Shown one piece after another: positions 8,965 to 16,453 of a stretch of DNA of 64,000 nt. The stretch spans positions 47,597-111,596 of the forward strand of contig NZ_NJIG01000018.1 of assembly GCF_002209535.1 (NCBI RefSeq), written 5' to 3'. The stretch's first letter is position 1, and each line of letters begins with the position of its first letter. Both the position numbers and the translations under genes were made by a program. The notes under the pieces were generated by a model that was not told the origin of the DNA, ran no database searches, and worked only from the letters and a program-made list of their open reading frames with translations. The stretch is from Achromobacter marplatensis. Its GTDB lineage: Bacteria; Pseudomonadota; Gammaproteobacteria; Burkholderiales; Burkholderiaceae_B.

Positions 8965-9891
8965 ATGATCTCACCTGCACAGGATCCGTACGCCTCCCGT
9001 ACGGATCGAAGTTCCGCCATCATCGCCCGTCAGGATCCGGTGGTCTATGAAGACGGCCAGTACGCCAACGCCCTGTCCGGCGAGCAAGTCGGCCAGTACG
9101 AGCGCGACGGTTTCCTCTTGCTTGAAAACCTGTTCTCGGAAGCCGAGATCCGCGCCTTGTCGTCCGAGGTCGAGCGCATGACGCGCGACCCGTCGATCAT
9201 CCGGCGCGAAGAGTCCATCACCGAGCCCGGCAGCAATGCCGTGCGTTCCATCTTCATGGTGCATGTGCTGAACCCCGTGCTGTCGCGCCTGGTGCGCGAC
9301 CCTCGGCTGGTCAATGTGGCGCGCCAGATCCTCGGGTCCGAGGTCTACATCCACCAATCGCGCGCCAACATGAAGCCGGGCTTCAAGGGCAAGGAGTTCT
9401 ACTGGCACTCCGATTTCGAGACCTGGCACGTCGAAGACGGCATGCCCTCGATGCGCGCGCTCAGCTGCTCGGTGCTGTTGACCGACAACAACGAGTGCAA
9501 CGGCCCGCTGATGCTGGTGCCCGGTTCGCATCGGCAGTTCATTTCGTGCGTTGGCGAAACCCCGAACGAGCATTACAAGCAATCGCTGAAGAAGCAGGAG
9601 TATGGCGTGCCGGACCCGGTCAGCCTGCAATTGCTGGTGGAGCAGGGCGGCATCCGCTCCATGACGGCCAAGGCCGGTTCGGTGGTGTTCTTCGACTGCA
9701 ACACGATGCACGGCTCGAACAGCAACATCTCGCCGTGGCCGCGCGCCAACGTGTTCATGGTCTACAACAGCATGGAAAACACCTTGAATCCACCCAAGTA
9801 CGGACTGACGCCGCGTCCTGAACATATCGCGACGCGCAAGGGGTTCAAGGCGGTGACGCCGCTGGATACCTTGAAGCTGGTCGGCGGCTAG
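8965..9891 (+). CDS. ectD: Ectoine 5-hydroxylase
   Basis: Fe(II)/2-oxoglutarate dioxygenase of 308 residues that hydroxylates ectoine to 5-hydroxyectoine. The iron triad is visible as His148 and Asp150 (in YWHSDFETWH) and His249 (in NTMHG), with Arg260 available for 2-oxoglutarate binding. The start at 8965 is set by AAGGAGG at 8953-8959; an in-frame upstream ATG inside ectC is unlikely. It is the last gene of the operon and is followed by a strong terminator at 9918-9945. Having ectD implies the cell can make the hydroxylated form, which is linked to heat and desiccation protection. Confidence 0.97.
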   Translation: MISPAQDPYASRTDRSSAIIARQDPVVYEDGQYANALSGEQVGQYERDGFLLLENLFSEAEIRALSSEVERMTRDPSIIRREESITEPGSNAVRSIFMVHVLNPVLSRLVRDPRLVNVARQILGSEVYIHQSRANMKPGFKGKEFYWHSDFETWHVEDGMPSMRALSCSVLLTDNNECNGPLMLVPGSHRQFISCVGETPNEHYKQSLKKQEYGVPDPVSLQLLVEQGGIRSMTAKAGSVVFFDCNTMHGSNSNISPWPRANVFMVYNSMENTLNPPKYGLTPRPEHIATRKGFKAVTPLDTLKLVGG

Positions 9892-9917
9892 GCTGTACAG
9901 CCTGCCGGCGCATTCGG

Positions 9918-9945
9918 AACCCGGGCCTGTGCGCCCGGGTTTTTT
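9918..9945 (+). terminator. Rho-independent terminator of the ectoine operon
   Basis: A nine-base-pair GC-rich stem (AACCCGGGC at 9918-9926 with GCCCGGGTT at 9933-9941), a six-base loop and a run of T bases, 26 bases after the ectD stop. Confidence 0.92.
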
Positions 9946-10106
9946 CATTGCCGAGCCGCCTCAAGATGAAAACGCCCCCTGGGGCAGCAAGCCGGAGGCG
10001 CAGCATGGGGGGCATTTTTCCTGCCCGCGCCTGGGGCAGATCCCAGGGCGAAGAGGGGACGCTCTCTGCTATCCTTTCGCGCATTCTTCGCTGACTTTTC
10101 GCCGCC

Positions 10107-10979
10107 ATGTCCGCCCGTATCCTCAGCTTGCATATCTACCCGATCAAATCCTGCGCAGGCATCGACCTGGCGGAATCCCCCATCGACCGGGCCGGCTTGG
10201 CCCAAGACCGGCGCTGGATGTTGATCAGCGCCGACGGCCAATTCATGACCCAGCGGCAATGGCCCGCGATGGCGCTGATCCGCACCGCGCTCACGGCCGA
10301 CGCGTTGCGCCTGTCCGCGCCGGGCATGGCTGACCTGGATGTGCCGTTGGATGGGTCCGGCCTGGAGCCGGGGGCGGAAACCGTGGCGGTCTGGAGCGAC
10401 ACCATTTCCGCCCAGCGCGAAAGCGCGGCAGTCGGGCAGTGGTTTTCCGATTTCCTCAAGACGCCTTGCCGCCTGCTCAAGGTGGACACGGCTGCCCAGC
10501 GCAACGCCAAGCCCGACTGGGTGTTCCGCTGGGTCGATGCGCATCCCGATCTGGCGGAGACGTTCGCCGGGGAACACCACTTCGGCTTTGCCGACGGCTT
10601 TCCCCTGCTGATCGCCAACCAGGCCTCGCTTGATGATTTGAACGTCCGCTTGCAAGCCAAGGGCGTGGCGCCCGTGCCGATGGACCGTTTCCGGCCCAAT
10701 ATCGTGGTCGAGGGCGAATGGGAACCCTTCGAGGAAGACCATACGGCCATGATCACCGCCGCCGGGGTCAAGATGGCGTTCGTCAAACCCTGCACGCGGT
10801 GTTCGATCCCCGATATCGATCAGCGTACAGCGCAGCAGTACGAAGAGCCCGGGCGCACGCTAGCGGGCTACCGGAATCTGGAAATTGGGGTGGTGTTCGG
10901 CCAGAACGCCATTCTGGATGCACCGGCCGGCGCGCGTCTGAAGGTCGGCGACGCGGTCGAGATCGAACTGGATTTCTAG
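10107..10979 (+). CDS. MOSC domain protein (YcbX-like)
   Basis: Cytoplasmic protein of 290 residues with an N-terminal MOSC beta-barrel (about residues 1-120, opening LSLHIYPIKSCAGIDL) and a C-terminal MOSC domain. The latter carries the conserved cysteine motif KPCTRC (about residues 229-234) and the segment FRPNIVVEGEWEPFEEDHT. MOSC proteins handle molybdenum cofactor or reduce N-hydroxylated compounds; YcbX detoxifies N-hydroxylated base analogues. It lies alone between the ectoine terminator and panD, and no operon partner is evident. Confidence 0.92.
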   Translation: MSARILSLHIYPIKSCAGIDLAESPIDRAGLAQDRRWMLISADGQFMTQRQWPAMALIRTALTADALRLSAPGMADLDVPLDGSGLEPGAETVAVWSDTISAQRESAAVGQWFSDFLKTPCRLLKVDTAAQRNAKPDWVFRWVDAHPDLAETFAGEHHFGFADGFPLLIANQASLDDLNVRLQAKGVAPVPMDRFRPNIVVEGEWEPFEEDHTAMITAAGVKMAFVKPCTRCSIPDIDQRTAQQYEEPGRTLAGYRNLEIGVVFGQNAILDAPAGARLKVGDAVEIELDF

Positions 10980-11067
10980 GCGCGCGGGCGGGCGCTGTTT
11001 CCGCCTATGCTGCGAAGTCGGCCGCCTGCGCGATGGCATGGCGGACGTCCCGGTGCGGCAAAAATTA

Positions 11068-11080
11068 TAGAATACCGGGT
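11068..11080 (+). promoter_or_regulatory. Likely -10 region of panD
   Basis: TAGAATACCGGGT contains a near-consensus -10 hexamer (TAGAAT) followed by a GC-rich discriminator, about 80 bases before the panD ATG. The same 13 bases occur upstream of ndk at 40178-40190. No clear -35 is visible. Confidence 0.55.
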
Positions 11081-11157
11081 TCCAACGGCAATACCGGATG
11101 CCGGGCATCACTTAGCAACGCTTCGCGGACCGGGCCGCGAACCAGGATATTTCTATC

Positions 11158-11526
11158 ATGCAACGCATCATGCTGCGGGCAAAGCTACACCGCGTCACGG
11201 TCACCGAAGCCGACCTTCATTACGAAGGGTCTTGTGGCATCGACGAAGACCTGCTGGACGCTGCCGGCATGCGCGAGTTCGAACGCATCGAACTCTACAA
11301 CGTCACCAACGGCGAACGTTTCGACACGTACATCATCAAGGCGGCCCGCGGTAGCGGCGCCATCTCGCTGAACGGCGCAGCGGCCCGTCGGGCCCAGGTC
11401 GGCGATCTGCTGATCATCTGCACCTACGGCCCGATGTCCGAAGCCGATTCCGCCACGCATAAGCCGCAAGTGGTGCTGGTAGACGACGCAAACCGCGTCA
11501 AGGAAATCCGCAAGTTCCCGGCCTGA
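11158..11526 (+). CDS. panD: Aspartate 1-decarboxylase proenzyme
   Basis: Pyruvoyl-dependent decarboxylase of 122 residues that makes beta-alanine from aspartate for pantothenate and coenzyme A synthesis. The self-cleavage site is Gly24-Ser25 in HYEGSCGID; Ser25 becomes the pyruvoyl group. The segments IELYNVTNGERFDTY and the glycine-rich RGSGAISLNGAAAR are characteristic. The ATG at 11158 follows a weak AGGATA. A strong hairpin lies between this gene and the next one. Confidence 0.98.
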   Translation: MQRIMLRAKLHRVTVTEADLHYEGSCGIDEDLLDAAGMREFERIELYNVTNGERFDTYIIKAARGSGAISLNGAAARRAQVGDLLIICTYGPMSEADSATHKPQVVLVDDANRVKEIRKFPA

Positions 11527-11539
11527 CGCCGGGCCGGGC

Positions 11540-11574
11540 GCAGCGCCGCTTCCGGTCAGGCCGGAAGACGCTGC
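11540..11574 (+). other. Strong intergenic hairpin after panD
   Basis: GCAGCG (11540-11545) pairs with CGCTGC (11569-11574), and inside it CTTCCGG (11549-11555) pairs with CCGGAAG (11561-11567). There is no T-run after it, so it is not a classical terminator. It may be an RNA-processing or stability element, or a Rho-assisted end. Confidence 0.5.
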
Positions 11575-11596
11575 GTCAACTCAGAACCGTTTCATC

Positions 11597-12643
11597 ATGA
11601 GCTTCCAGGTCACCATTCAACCCAGCAAGCATCAATTCCCGGTCGAGCCCGGCCAGACCGTGCTCGACGGCGCCTTGGCTGCCGGCATCGTGCTGCCTTA
11701 CAGCTGTCGCAACGGCGCGTGCTCCACCTGCAAGGGCAAAGTGGTGTCCGGGGAGTTCGACGCCGGGCAATATCCTGCCCAGATCCTGTCGCCCGAGGAA
11801 CTGGCCGACGGCTATACGCTGTTCTGCCAGGCCCGTCCCGGGTCGGACATGGTGGTCGAATCCACCGAAGTCCGCCTGGCCAGCGACATCCAGATCCGCA
11901 AGCTGCCGTCGCGCGTGCAGACGCTTGAGCGCGTGGCGCCCGACGTCACCGTCATCAAGCTGCAGCTGCCGGCCTCGGAACAGTTCCGCTATTACGCGGG
12001 GCAGTACATCGAAGTCATCCTGAAGGACGGCCGCCGCCGCAGCTATTCCATGGCCGGCGCCCCGCACACCGGCAGCCCGCTGGAACTGCACATCCGGCAC
12101 ATGCCGGGTGGGCTGTTCACCGACCACGTCTTCGGCGCGGGCGACACGCAGATGAAAGAGCGCGAGATCCTGCGCCTGGAAGGCCCGTTCGGCTCGTTCT
12201 TCCTGCGCGAAGACAGCGACAAGCCGATCGTGCTGCTGGCCAGCGGTACGGGGTTCGCCCCGGTGAAGGCCATCGTGGAGCACATGATCCACAAGAACAT
12301 CAGCCGCCCGGTCACCCTGTACTGGGGCGGCCGCCGTCCGCGCGACCTGTATATGGACGCGCTGGCGCAATCCTGGTCGAGCCTGCTGCCGGGGTTCACC
12401 TATGTCCCGGTCGTGTCCAACGCGCTGCAGGAAGACGGTTGGACGGGCCGCACCGGTTTCGTCCACGAGGCCGTGATGCAGGACATCGCCGACATGTCCG
12501 GCCACCAGGTCTACGCCTGCGGCACGCCGCTGATGGTTGACGCCGCCCGCCGCGAGTTCAGCGCGCAGAACGGCCTGCCGCCGGAAGAGTTCTACGCGGA
12601 CGCCTTCACGTCCGAAGCCGACCTGGCGAAAGCCGCGTCGTAA
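11597..12643 (+). CDS. Plant-type ferredoxin / FAD / NAD(P)H reductase (CDP-6-deoxy-delta-3,4-glucoseen reductase-like)
   Basis: Electron-transfer reductase of 348 residues in the phenol-hydroxylase reductase/AscD family. The N-terminal 2Fe-2S domain has CRNGACSTC (cysteines about 37, 42 and 45) and a fourth cysteine in LFCQARP. Next come the FAD-binding RRSYSMAGAP (about residues 138-147), the NAD-binding GTGFAPVKAIVEH, and the C-terminal YACGTPLMVDAAR. Such proteins pass electrons from NAD(P)H to an oxygenase or dehydratase. Homologues are often annotated as CDP-6-deoxy-delta-3,4-glucoseen reductase, but no deoxysugar genes lie nearby, so the partner is unknown. Confidence 0.9.
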   Translation: MSFQVTIQPSKHQFPVEPGQTVLDGALAAGIVLPYSCRNGACSTCKGKVVSGEFDAGQYPAQILSPEELADGYTLFCQARPGSDMVVESTEVRLASDIQIRKLPSRVQTLERVAPDVTVIKLQLPASEQFRYYAGQYIEVILKDGRRRSYSMAGAPHTGSPLELHIRHMPGGLFTDHVFGAGDTQMKEREILRLEGPFGSFFLREDSDKPIVLLASGTGFAPVKAIVEHMIHKNISRPVTLYWGGRRPRDLYMDALAQSWSSLLPGFTYVPVVSNALQEDGWTGRTGFVHEAVMQDIADMSGHQVYACGTPLMVDAARREFSAQNGLPPEEFYADAFTSEADLAKAAS

Positions 12644-12679
12644 CTGGACCAGCACGAAGCAAGGGGGTGGAATTCACAA

Positions 12680-12712
12680 GCGGAAAAGGCTCGTGACTTC
12701 CGCCCCTTTTTT
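12680..12712 (+). terminator. Probable terminator after the ferredoxin reductase gene
   Basis: GCGGAA (12680-12685) pairs with TTCCGC (12698-12703), followed by CCC and six T bases. An alternative longer pairing uses the G-run just upstream. Confidence 0.6.
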
Positions 12713-12821
12713 ATCCATAGGCGAAGGCAAATCGGCGGGGTAAACTGCCCTGGCAGCGGCTTGCCAAGGGGGCGGACATCGGGTCCGTGAGCCGATTTGG
12801 CACGCAAGGAGCAATGCGGGC

Positions 12822-14078
12822 ATGAAAGTAGCGGTATTGGGTAGCGGCATTATCGGAATCTCCAGCGCCTGGTGGCTAAGCCAGGCCGGCCATGACGTCG
12901 TGGTCATTGATCGCTGCACCGGTCCCGCGCAGGAAACCAGCCTGGCCAACGGCGCGCAGATCTCGGTCTCGTATGCCGAACCCTGGGCCAATCCGCAGGC
13001 TCCGCTCAAGCTGCTCAAATGGATGTTCCAGGACGACGCGCCGTTGCTGTTCCGCCCGCAACTGGATTGGCGGCAATGGATGTGGGGCTTGGCGTTCCTG
13101 CGCGAATGCCTGCCCAGCCGCCTGGCGCCGAATATCCGCGCCATGGTCCGCATGGCGGAATACAGCCGCGCCACCCTGCGCGGCATGCGCGCCGAGCTGG
13201 GCATCGAATACGACCACCTTGAACGCGGCATCCTGAATTTCTACCGCGACCCGCACGAATTCGAAAATTCCCAGCGCGCCGCCGGGCTGATGCGCGATTT
13301 CGGCGTCGAGCGCCGTGTGGTCTCGGCCGACGAGGTCATCGCCATCGAACCCGCCCTGGCGCCGCATCGGCAAACGATCGTCGGGGGCGACTACACCCCC
13401 GAAGACGAAAGCGGCGACGTGCACCTGTTCACGGTCGCGCTGGCCGAACGCTGCGCCCGCGCCGGCGTCGAATTCCGCTACAGCACGCGGGCGACCCGGC
13501 TTTTGACCCAGGGCGGCACCGTGCAGGGCGTCGAAGTCATTGAGCCCGATGGCCGCTACGGTTCGGTCTCGGCCGACGCCTACGTCGTCGCCATGGGCAG
13601 TTTCAGCCCCAACATGCTGCGCCCGCTCGGCATCCCCTGCAACGTCTATCCCGCCAAGGGCTATTCGGCGACCTTCCCGGTGTTGAAACCGGAAGCCACG
13701 CCCACGGTGAGCCTGACGGACAGCAGCCACAAAATCGTGTTCTCGCGCCTGGGCGACCGGCTGCGCATGGCCGGCACGGCAGAGCTCTCGGGATACTCCC
13801 GGGGCCTGAACACCAGCCGTTGCGAAGCCTTGACCCGCCTGGCGCAAGAACTCTTTCCCGACGCACTCGATTTCGGGCGCGTCAGCTATTGGTCGGGCTT
13901 GCGCCCGTCCACTCCCTCGAATGTGCCCATCATCGGCCGTAGCCGTATCCCCAATTTGTATATCAATACGGGACACGGTACGCTTGGCTGGACGATGGGT
14001 GTTGGCTCAGGCCGGGCATTGGCCGATCTGCTTAGCGGACGGCGGCCAGAACCGGAATTCCCTTTTCTTGGTCTGTGA
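12822..14078 (+). CDS. dadA: D-amino acid dehydrogenase, FAD-dependent
   Basis: Flavoprotein of 418 residues, the usual DadA length. It oxidises D-amino acids (classically D-alanine) to keto acids and passes electrons to the respiratory chain at the inner membrane. The FAD dinucleotide fold is at the N-terminus (VLGSGIIGISSAWWL). The C-terminal YWSGLRPSTPSNVPIIGRS and NTGHGTLGWTMGVGSGR are DadA signatures. The ATG at 12822 follows AAGGAG at 12806-12811. No alanine racemase (dadX) is adjacent; an UgpB-like gene follows after four bases. Confidence 0.93.
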   Translation: MKVAVLGSGIIGISSAWWLSQAGHDVVVIDRCTGPAQETSLANGAQISVSYAEPWANPQAPLKLLKWMFQDDAPLLFRPQLDWRQWMWGLAFLRECLPSRLAPNIRAMVRMAEYSRATLRGMRAELGIEYDHLERGILNFYRDPHEFENSQRAAGLMRDFGVERRVVSADEVIAIEPALAPHRQTIVGGDYTPEDESGDVHLFTVALAERCARAGVEFRYSTRATRLLTQGGTVQGVEVIEPDGRYGSVSADAYVVAMGSFSPNMLRPLGIPCNVYPAKGYSATFPVLKPEATPTVSLTDSSHKIVFSRLGDRLRMAGTAELSGYSRGLNTSRCEALTRLAQELFPDALDFGRVSYWSGLRPSTPSNVPIIGRSRIPNLYINTGHGTLGWTMGVGSGRALADLLSGRRPEPEFPFLGL

Positions 14079-14082
14079 ACCT

Positions 14083-15423
14083 ATGAAGAATCTGCAATTG
14101 GCGGGCGTTGCCCGCGCGATGTTCGCCAGCCGGCGTGCATGGGTGTTTGGCGCCGCCATGGCAATGGCAGGCGTGGCGAACGCCGCTCCCGTGGAAATCC
14201 AAGTCTGGCACACGCTGTCTGACGCGAATAAGGCCGAGTTCGAAAAGCTGGCCAAGCAATACAACAAAGAGCAGGACCAGGTCAGCGTCAAGCTGCGCGG
14301 GTTCAACTCGCAGGACGCGCTTGAGCAAGAGGCCGCCACGGCCGTCAAGGCTAAGAATGCGCCCAATCTGGTGCAGCTGACCGATAACCACTCGCCGGAA
14401 GTCGTGGCCCAGCACAAGGCCATCCTGCCGATGTACGAACTGCTGGCCAAGTACCCGATCAAGGACCTGAACTGGTTCGTGCCGGCCACCAGCAGCTTCA
14501 CGCGCGACGGCAAGGGCCGTCTGCTGGCCTTCCCCTGGATGGCCGAGGTGCCGGTGATGTTCTACAACACCGCCGCCTACAAGAAGGCGGGCCTCGATCC
14601 CAACAATCCGGCCCGCACCTGGAACGGTCTGCAGGCCGAACTGTTGAAACTGCGTGACGTGGCGGATATCGATTGCCCCTACGCCTCCAGCGACCAGGTC
14701 ACCGTGCACCTGGAGAACCTGGCGCCGATCAACGGCCAGCAATTCACCAGCAACAACAACGGGCTGGACGCGGTCACCAAGAAGAGCGCTGCGCCTGCCA
14801 TGCAGTTCGACACGCTCTACATGCGCCACATTTCGCTGATGGTCAGCTGGAAGCGTTCGCTGCTGTTCATGGCGCACACGGGCGACGCTTCGGCTGACAA
14901 GCTGTTCGCCAAGGGCGAATGCGCGGTGCTGACGGCCAATTCGGGCGCCTTCGGTACCTTCCTGACCACCAAGTCGCTGTCGTTCGGCGTGGCGCCGGTG
15001 CCTTACTACGATCAGGCTACCAAGACCGCCGGCCAGCCGTTTGTCAGCGGCTCTGCCCTGTGGGCGCTTGAAGGTCGTCCGCAGGCCGAAGAAAAAGCCA
15101 CGGCGCAATTCCTGGCCTGGCTTTCCAAGCCGGTGATCGCCGCGGAATGGCACCAGCGCACGGGGTTCCTGCCCCTGACGGAAGCCGCATTCCGCGCGTC
15201 CGACGTGTCGTTCTACAAGAGCATCCCGGGCGCGCAAGCCGTGATCGCTTCGATGAGCTCGCGTCCGGCCAGCAACAGCCGTGGCTTCCGGATGGCAAAC
15301 TACAACCGCATCGAGCCCGTGCTGAACCAGCAACTGAACGATGCCTTTGAAGGCAAGGTGCCGCCCGTGTCGGCCCTGAACAACGCGGCGACCCAAGCGC
15401 GCAGCATCGCCACGCAACGTTGA
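14083..15423 (+). CDS. ugpB: UgpB-like periplasmic glycerol-3-phosphate binding protein
   Basis: Extracellular solute-binding protein of family 1, 446 residues, with an N-terminal signal peptide ending near ANA-AP (residue ~35). The mature part resembles E. coli UgpB throughout: IQVWHTLSDANKAEF, MFYNTAAYKKAGLDPNNPARTW, the NSGAFGTF ligand loop and AAEWHQRTGFLPLTEAAF. UgpB delivers sn-glycerol-3-phosphate or glycerophosphodiesters to the UgpAEC ABC transporter. Those partners are absent here: the gene follows dadA by four bases and ends in a terminator. It must work with a transporter encoded elsewhere, or bind another ligand. The start at 14083 is preferred because it gives a proper signal peptide. 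Confidence 0.88.
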   Translation: MKNLQLAGVARAMFASRRAWVFGAAMAMAGVANAAPVEIQVWHTLSDANKAEFEKLAKQYNKEQDQVSVKLRGFNSQDALEQEAATAVKAKNAPNLVQLTDNHSPEVVAQHKAILPMYELLAKYPIKDLNWFVPATSSFTRDGKGRLLAFPWMAEVPVMFYNTAAYKKAGLDPNNPARTWNGLQAELLKLRDVADIDCPYASSDQVTVHLENLAPINGQQFTSNNNGLDAVTKKSAAPAMQFDTLYMRHISLMVSWKRSLLFMAHTGDASADKLFAKGECAVLTANSGAFGTFLTTKSLSFGVAPVPYYDQATKTAGQPFVSGSALWALEGRPQAEEKATAQFLAWLSKPVIAAEWHQRTGFLPLTEAAFRASDVSFYKSIPGAQAVIASMSSRPASNSRGFRMANYNRIEPVLNQQLNDAFEGKVPPVSALNNAATQARSIATQR

Positions 15424-15474
15424 TCCTCCTGGCTTGAACCGGCAGCGCTGACGCCTGCCGGTTTCGTCCGCAAG

Positions 15475-15502
15475 AACCCGGTCCCACGACCGGGTTTTTT
15501 TT
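15475..15502 (+). terminator. Rho-independent terminator after ugpB
   Basis: AACCCGGTC (15475-15483) pairs with GACCGGGTT (15488-15496) around a four-base loop, followed by eight T bases. It separates ugpB from the pilus cluster. Confidence 0.93.
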
Positions 15503-15637
15503 CGTCCGCAGATCGCGTTGGCGCAAGGTGGATCAATGCATCCATGCGTATATGCCAGTCTGGCGGGGCGCCAGCCCGTCGTCCACCATGCCGTTCATGC
15601 GTACCGCTTCGGGTGCGCCCTTTGCTTGCGGTGAGGC

Positions 15638-16453
15638 ATGGTTCGAATCTTCTTCCTGGTGGCAAGCCTGTCCGGCCTGGGCGCTTGCACAAGCTGGCCA
15701 GCCAATGGCGGCCCTGGCACGTCGTGGCATACGGCTGAGCCTGCCGCGGGTGGCTTCCGATTTGACTGGCGCCTGTCGGGCGATCCCGCGGTTGCGCCCG
15801 TGCAGGTGTTCGATAACGGCCAGGAAGTCTGGCTGCAGTTTGCGCCGGGCCAGGCCTTGCCCGCCGTTTTCGGCGTGCGGGGCGACGGCGAACATGCCTT
15901 GCCCTATGTGCGCCGCCATCCTTATGTGGTCGTGAACGGCGAATGGGCCGTGCTGCGCTTTCGCGGGGGCCGCTTGGCGGCAAGGGCGGAGCGTGAGGAC
16001 GACCTGGCGAACATGGCGGCAGCGCCCGCGCAATCCGAGCCGGTGGCCATGCCAGGCGTCGGCGCCTTGGCCGCTGAGGGGCCGCTGGCCGTCAATGGCC
16101 CGGCGGCGGTCGCAGCGCCGGAACCTGTGACATCCTCGCCGCCTGCCGTGTCGGTTCCGCAATTCCGGGCGGCCCCGCCGGACGCCACGCTTCGCGCCGT
16201 GCTGGCGCGTTGGGCGGAGGGTTCGGGGTGGACGTTCCAGCCGCAGCATTGGGCGGTGGACGTCGATATTCCGTTGTCCGCGTCGGCGGATTTCTCGGGC
16301 GACTTCAAGTCCGCCGTCCGCGAATTGCTCGGTGCAACCGAACTGGCCGAGAAGCCCTTGCAACCTTGCTTCTACGGCAACCAGGTGCTGCGCGTGGTGC
16401 CGCTCGCCCAGTCCTGCTCTCGCACGGCATCACTGCAAGGGGGCGGAGCATGA
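15638..16453 (+). CDS. Type IVb pilus lipoprotein, PilL/TcpQ-like with a VirB9-like N-terminal half
   Basis: Predicted outer-membrane lipoprotein of 271 residues: a short signal ends in the lipobox LGAC with the lipid cysteine at 17. Residues ~45-115 (VFDNGQEVWLQFAPGQALPAVFGV, then YVVVNGEWAVLRFRGG) resemble the beta-rich TrbG/VirB9/CagX fold of type IV secretion. Residues ~185-270 (LRAVLARWAEGSGWTF, IPLSASADFSGDFKSAVREL, ending in NQVLRVV) look like a TcpQ domain. TcpQ is the toxin co-regulated pilus Q domain that helps the secretin assemble. A Pro/Ala linker joins the two. The ATG follows GGTGAGG. It is the first gene of the pilus cluster and overlaps pilN (ATGA). It fills the place of PilL in R64-type clusters; exact orthology is inferred. 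Confidence 0.78.
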   Translation: MVRIFFLVASLSGLGACTSWPANGGPGTSWHTAEPAAGGFRFDWRLSGDPAVAPVQVFDNGQEVWLQFAPGQALPAVFGVRGDGEHALPYVRRHPYVVVNGEWAVLRFRGGRLAARAEREDDLANMAAAPAQSEPVAMPGVGALAAEGPLAVNGPAAVAAPEPVTSSPPAVSVPQFRAAPPDATLRAVLARWAEGSGWTFQPQHWAVDVDIPLSASADFSGDFKSAVRELLGATELAEKPLQPCFYGNQVLRVVPLAQSCSRTASLQGGGA

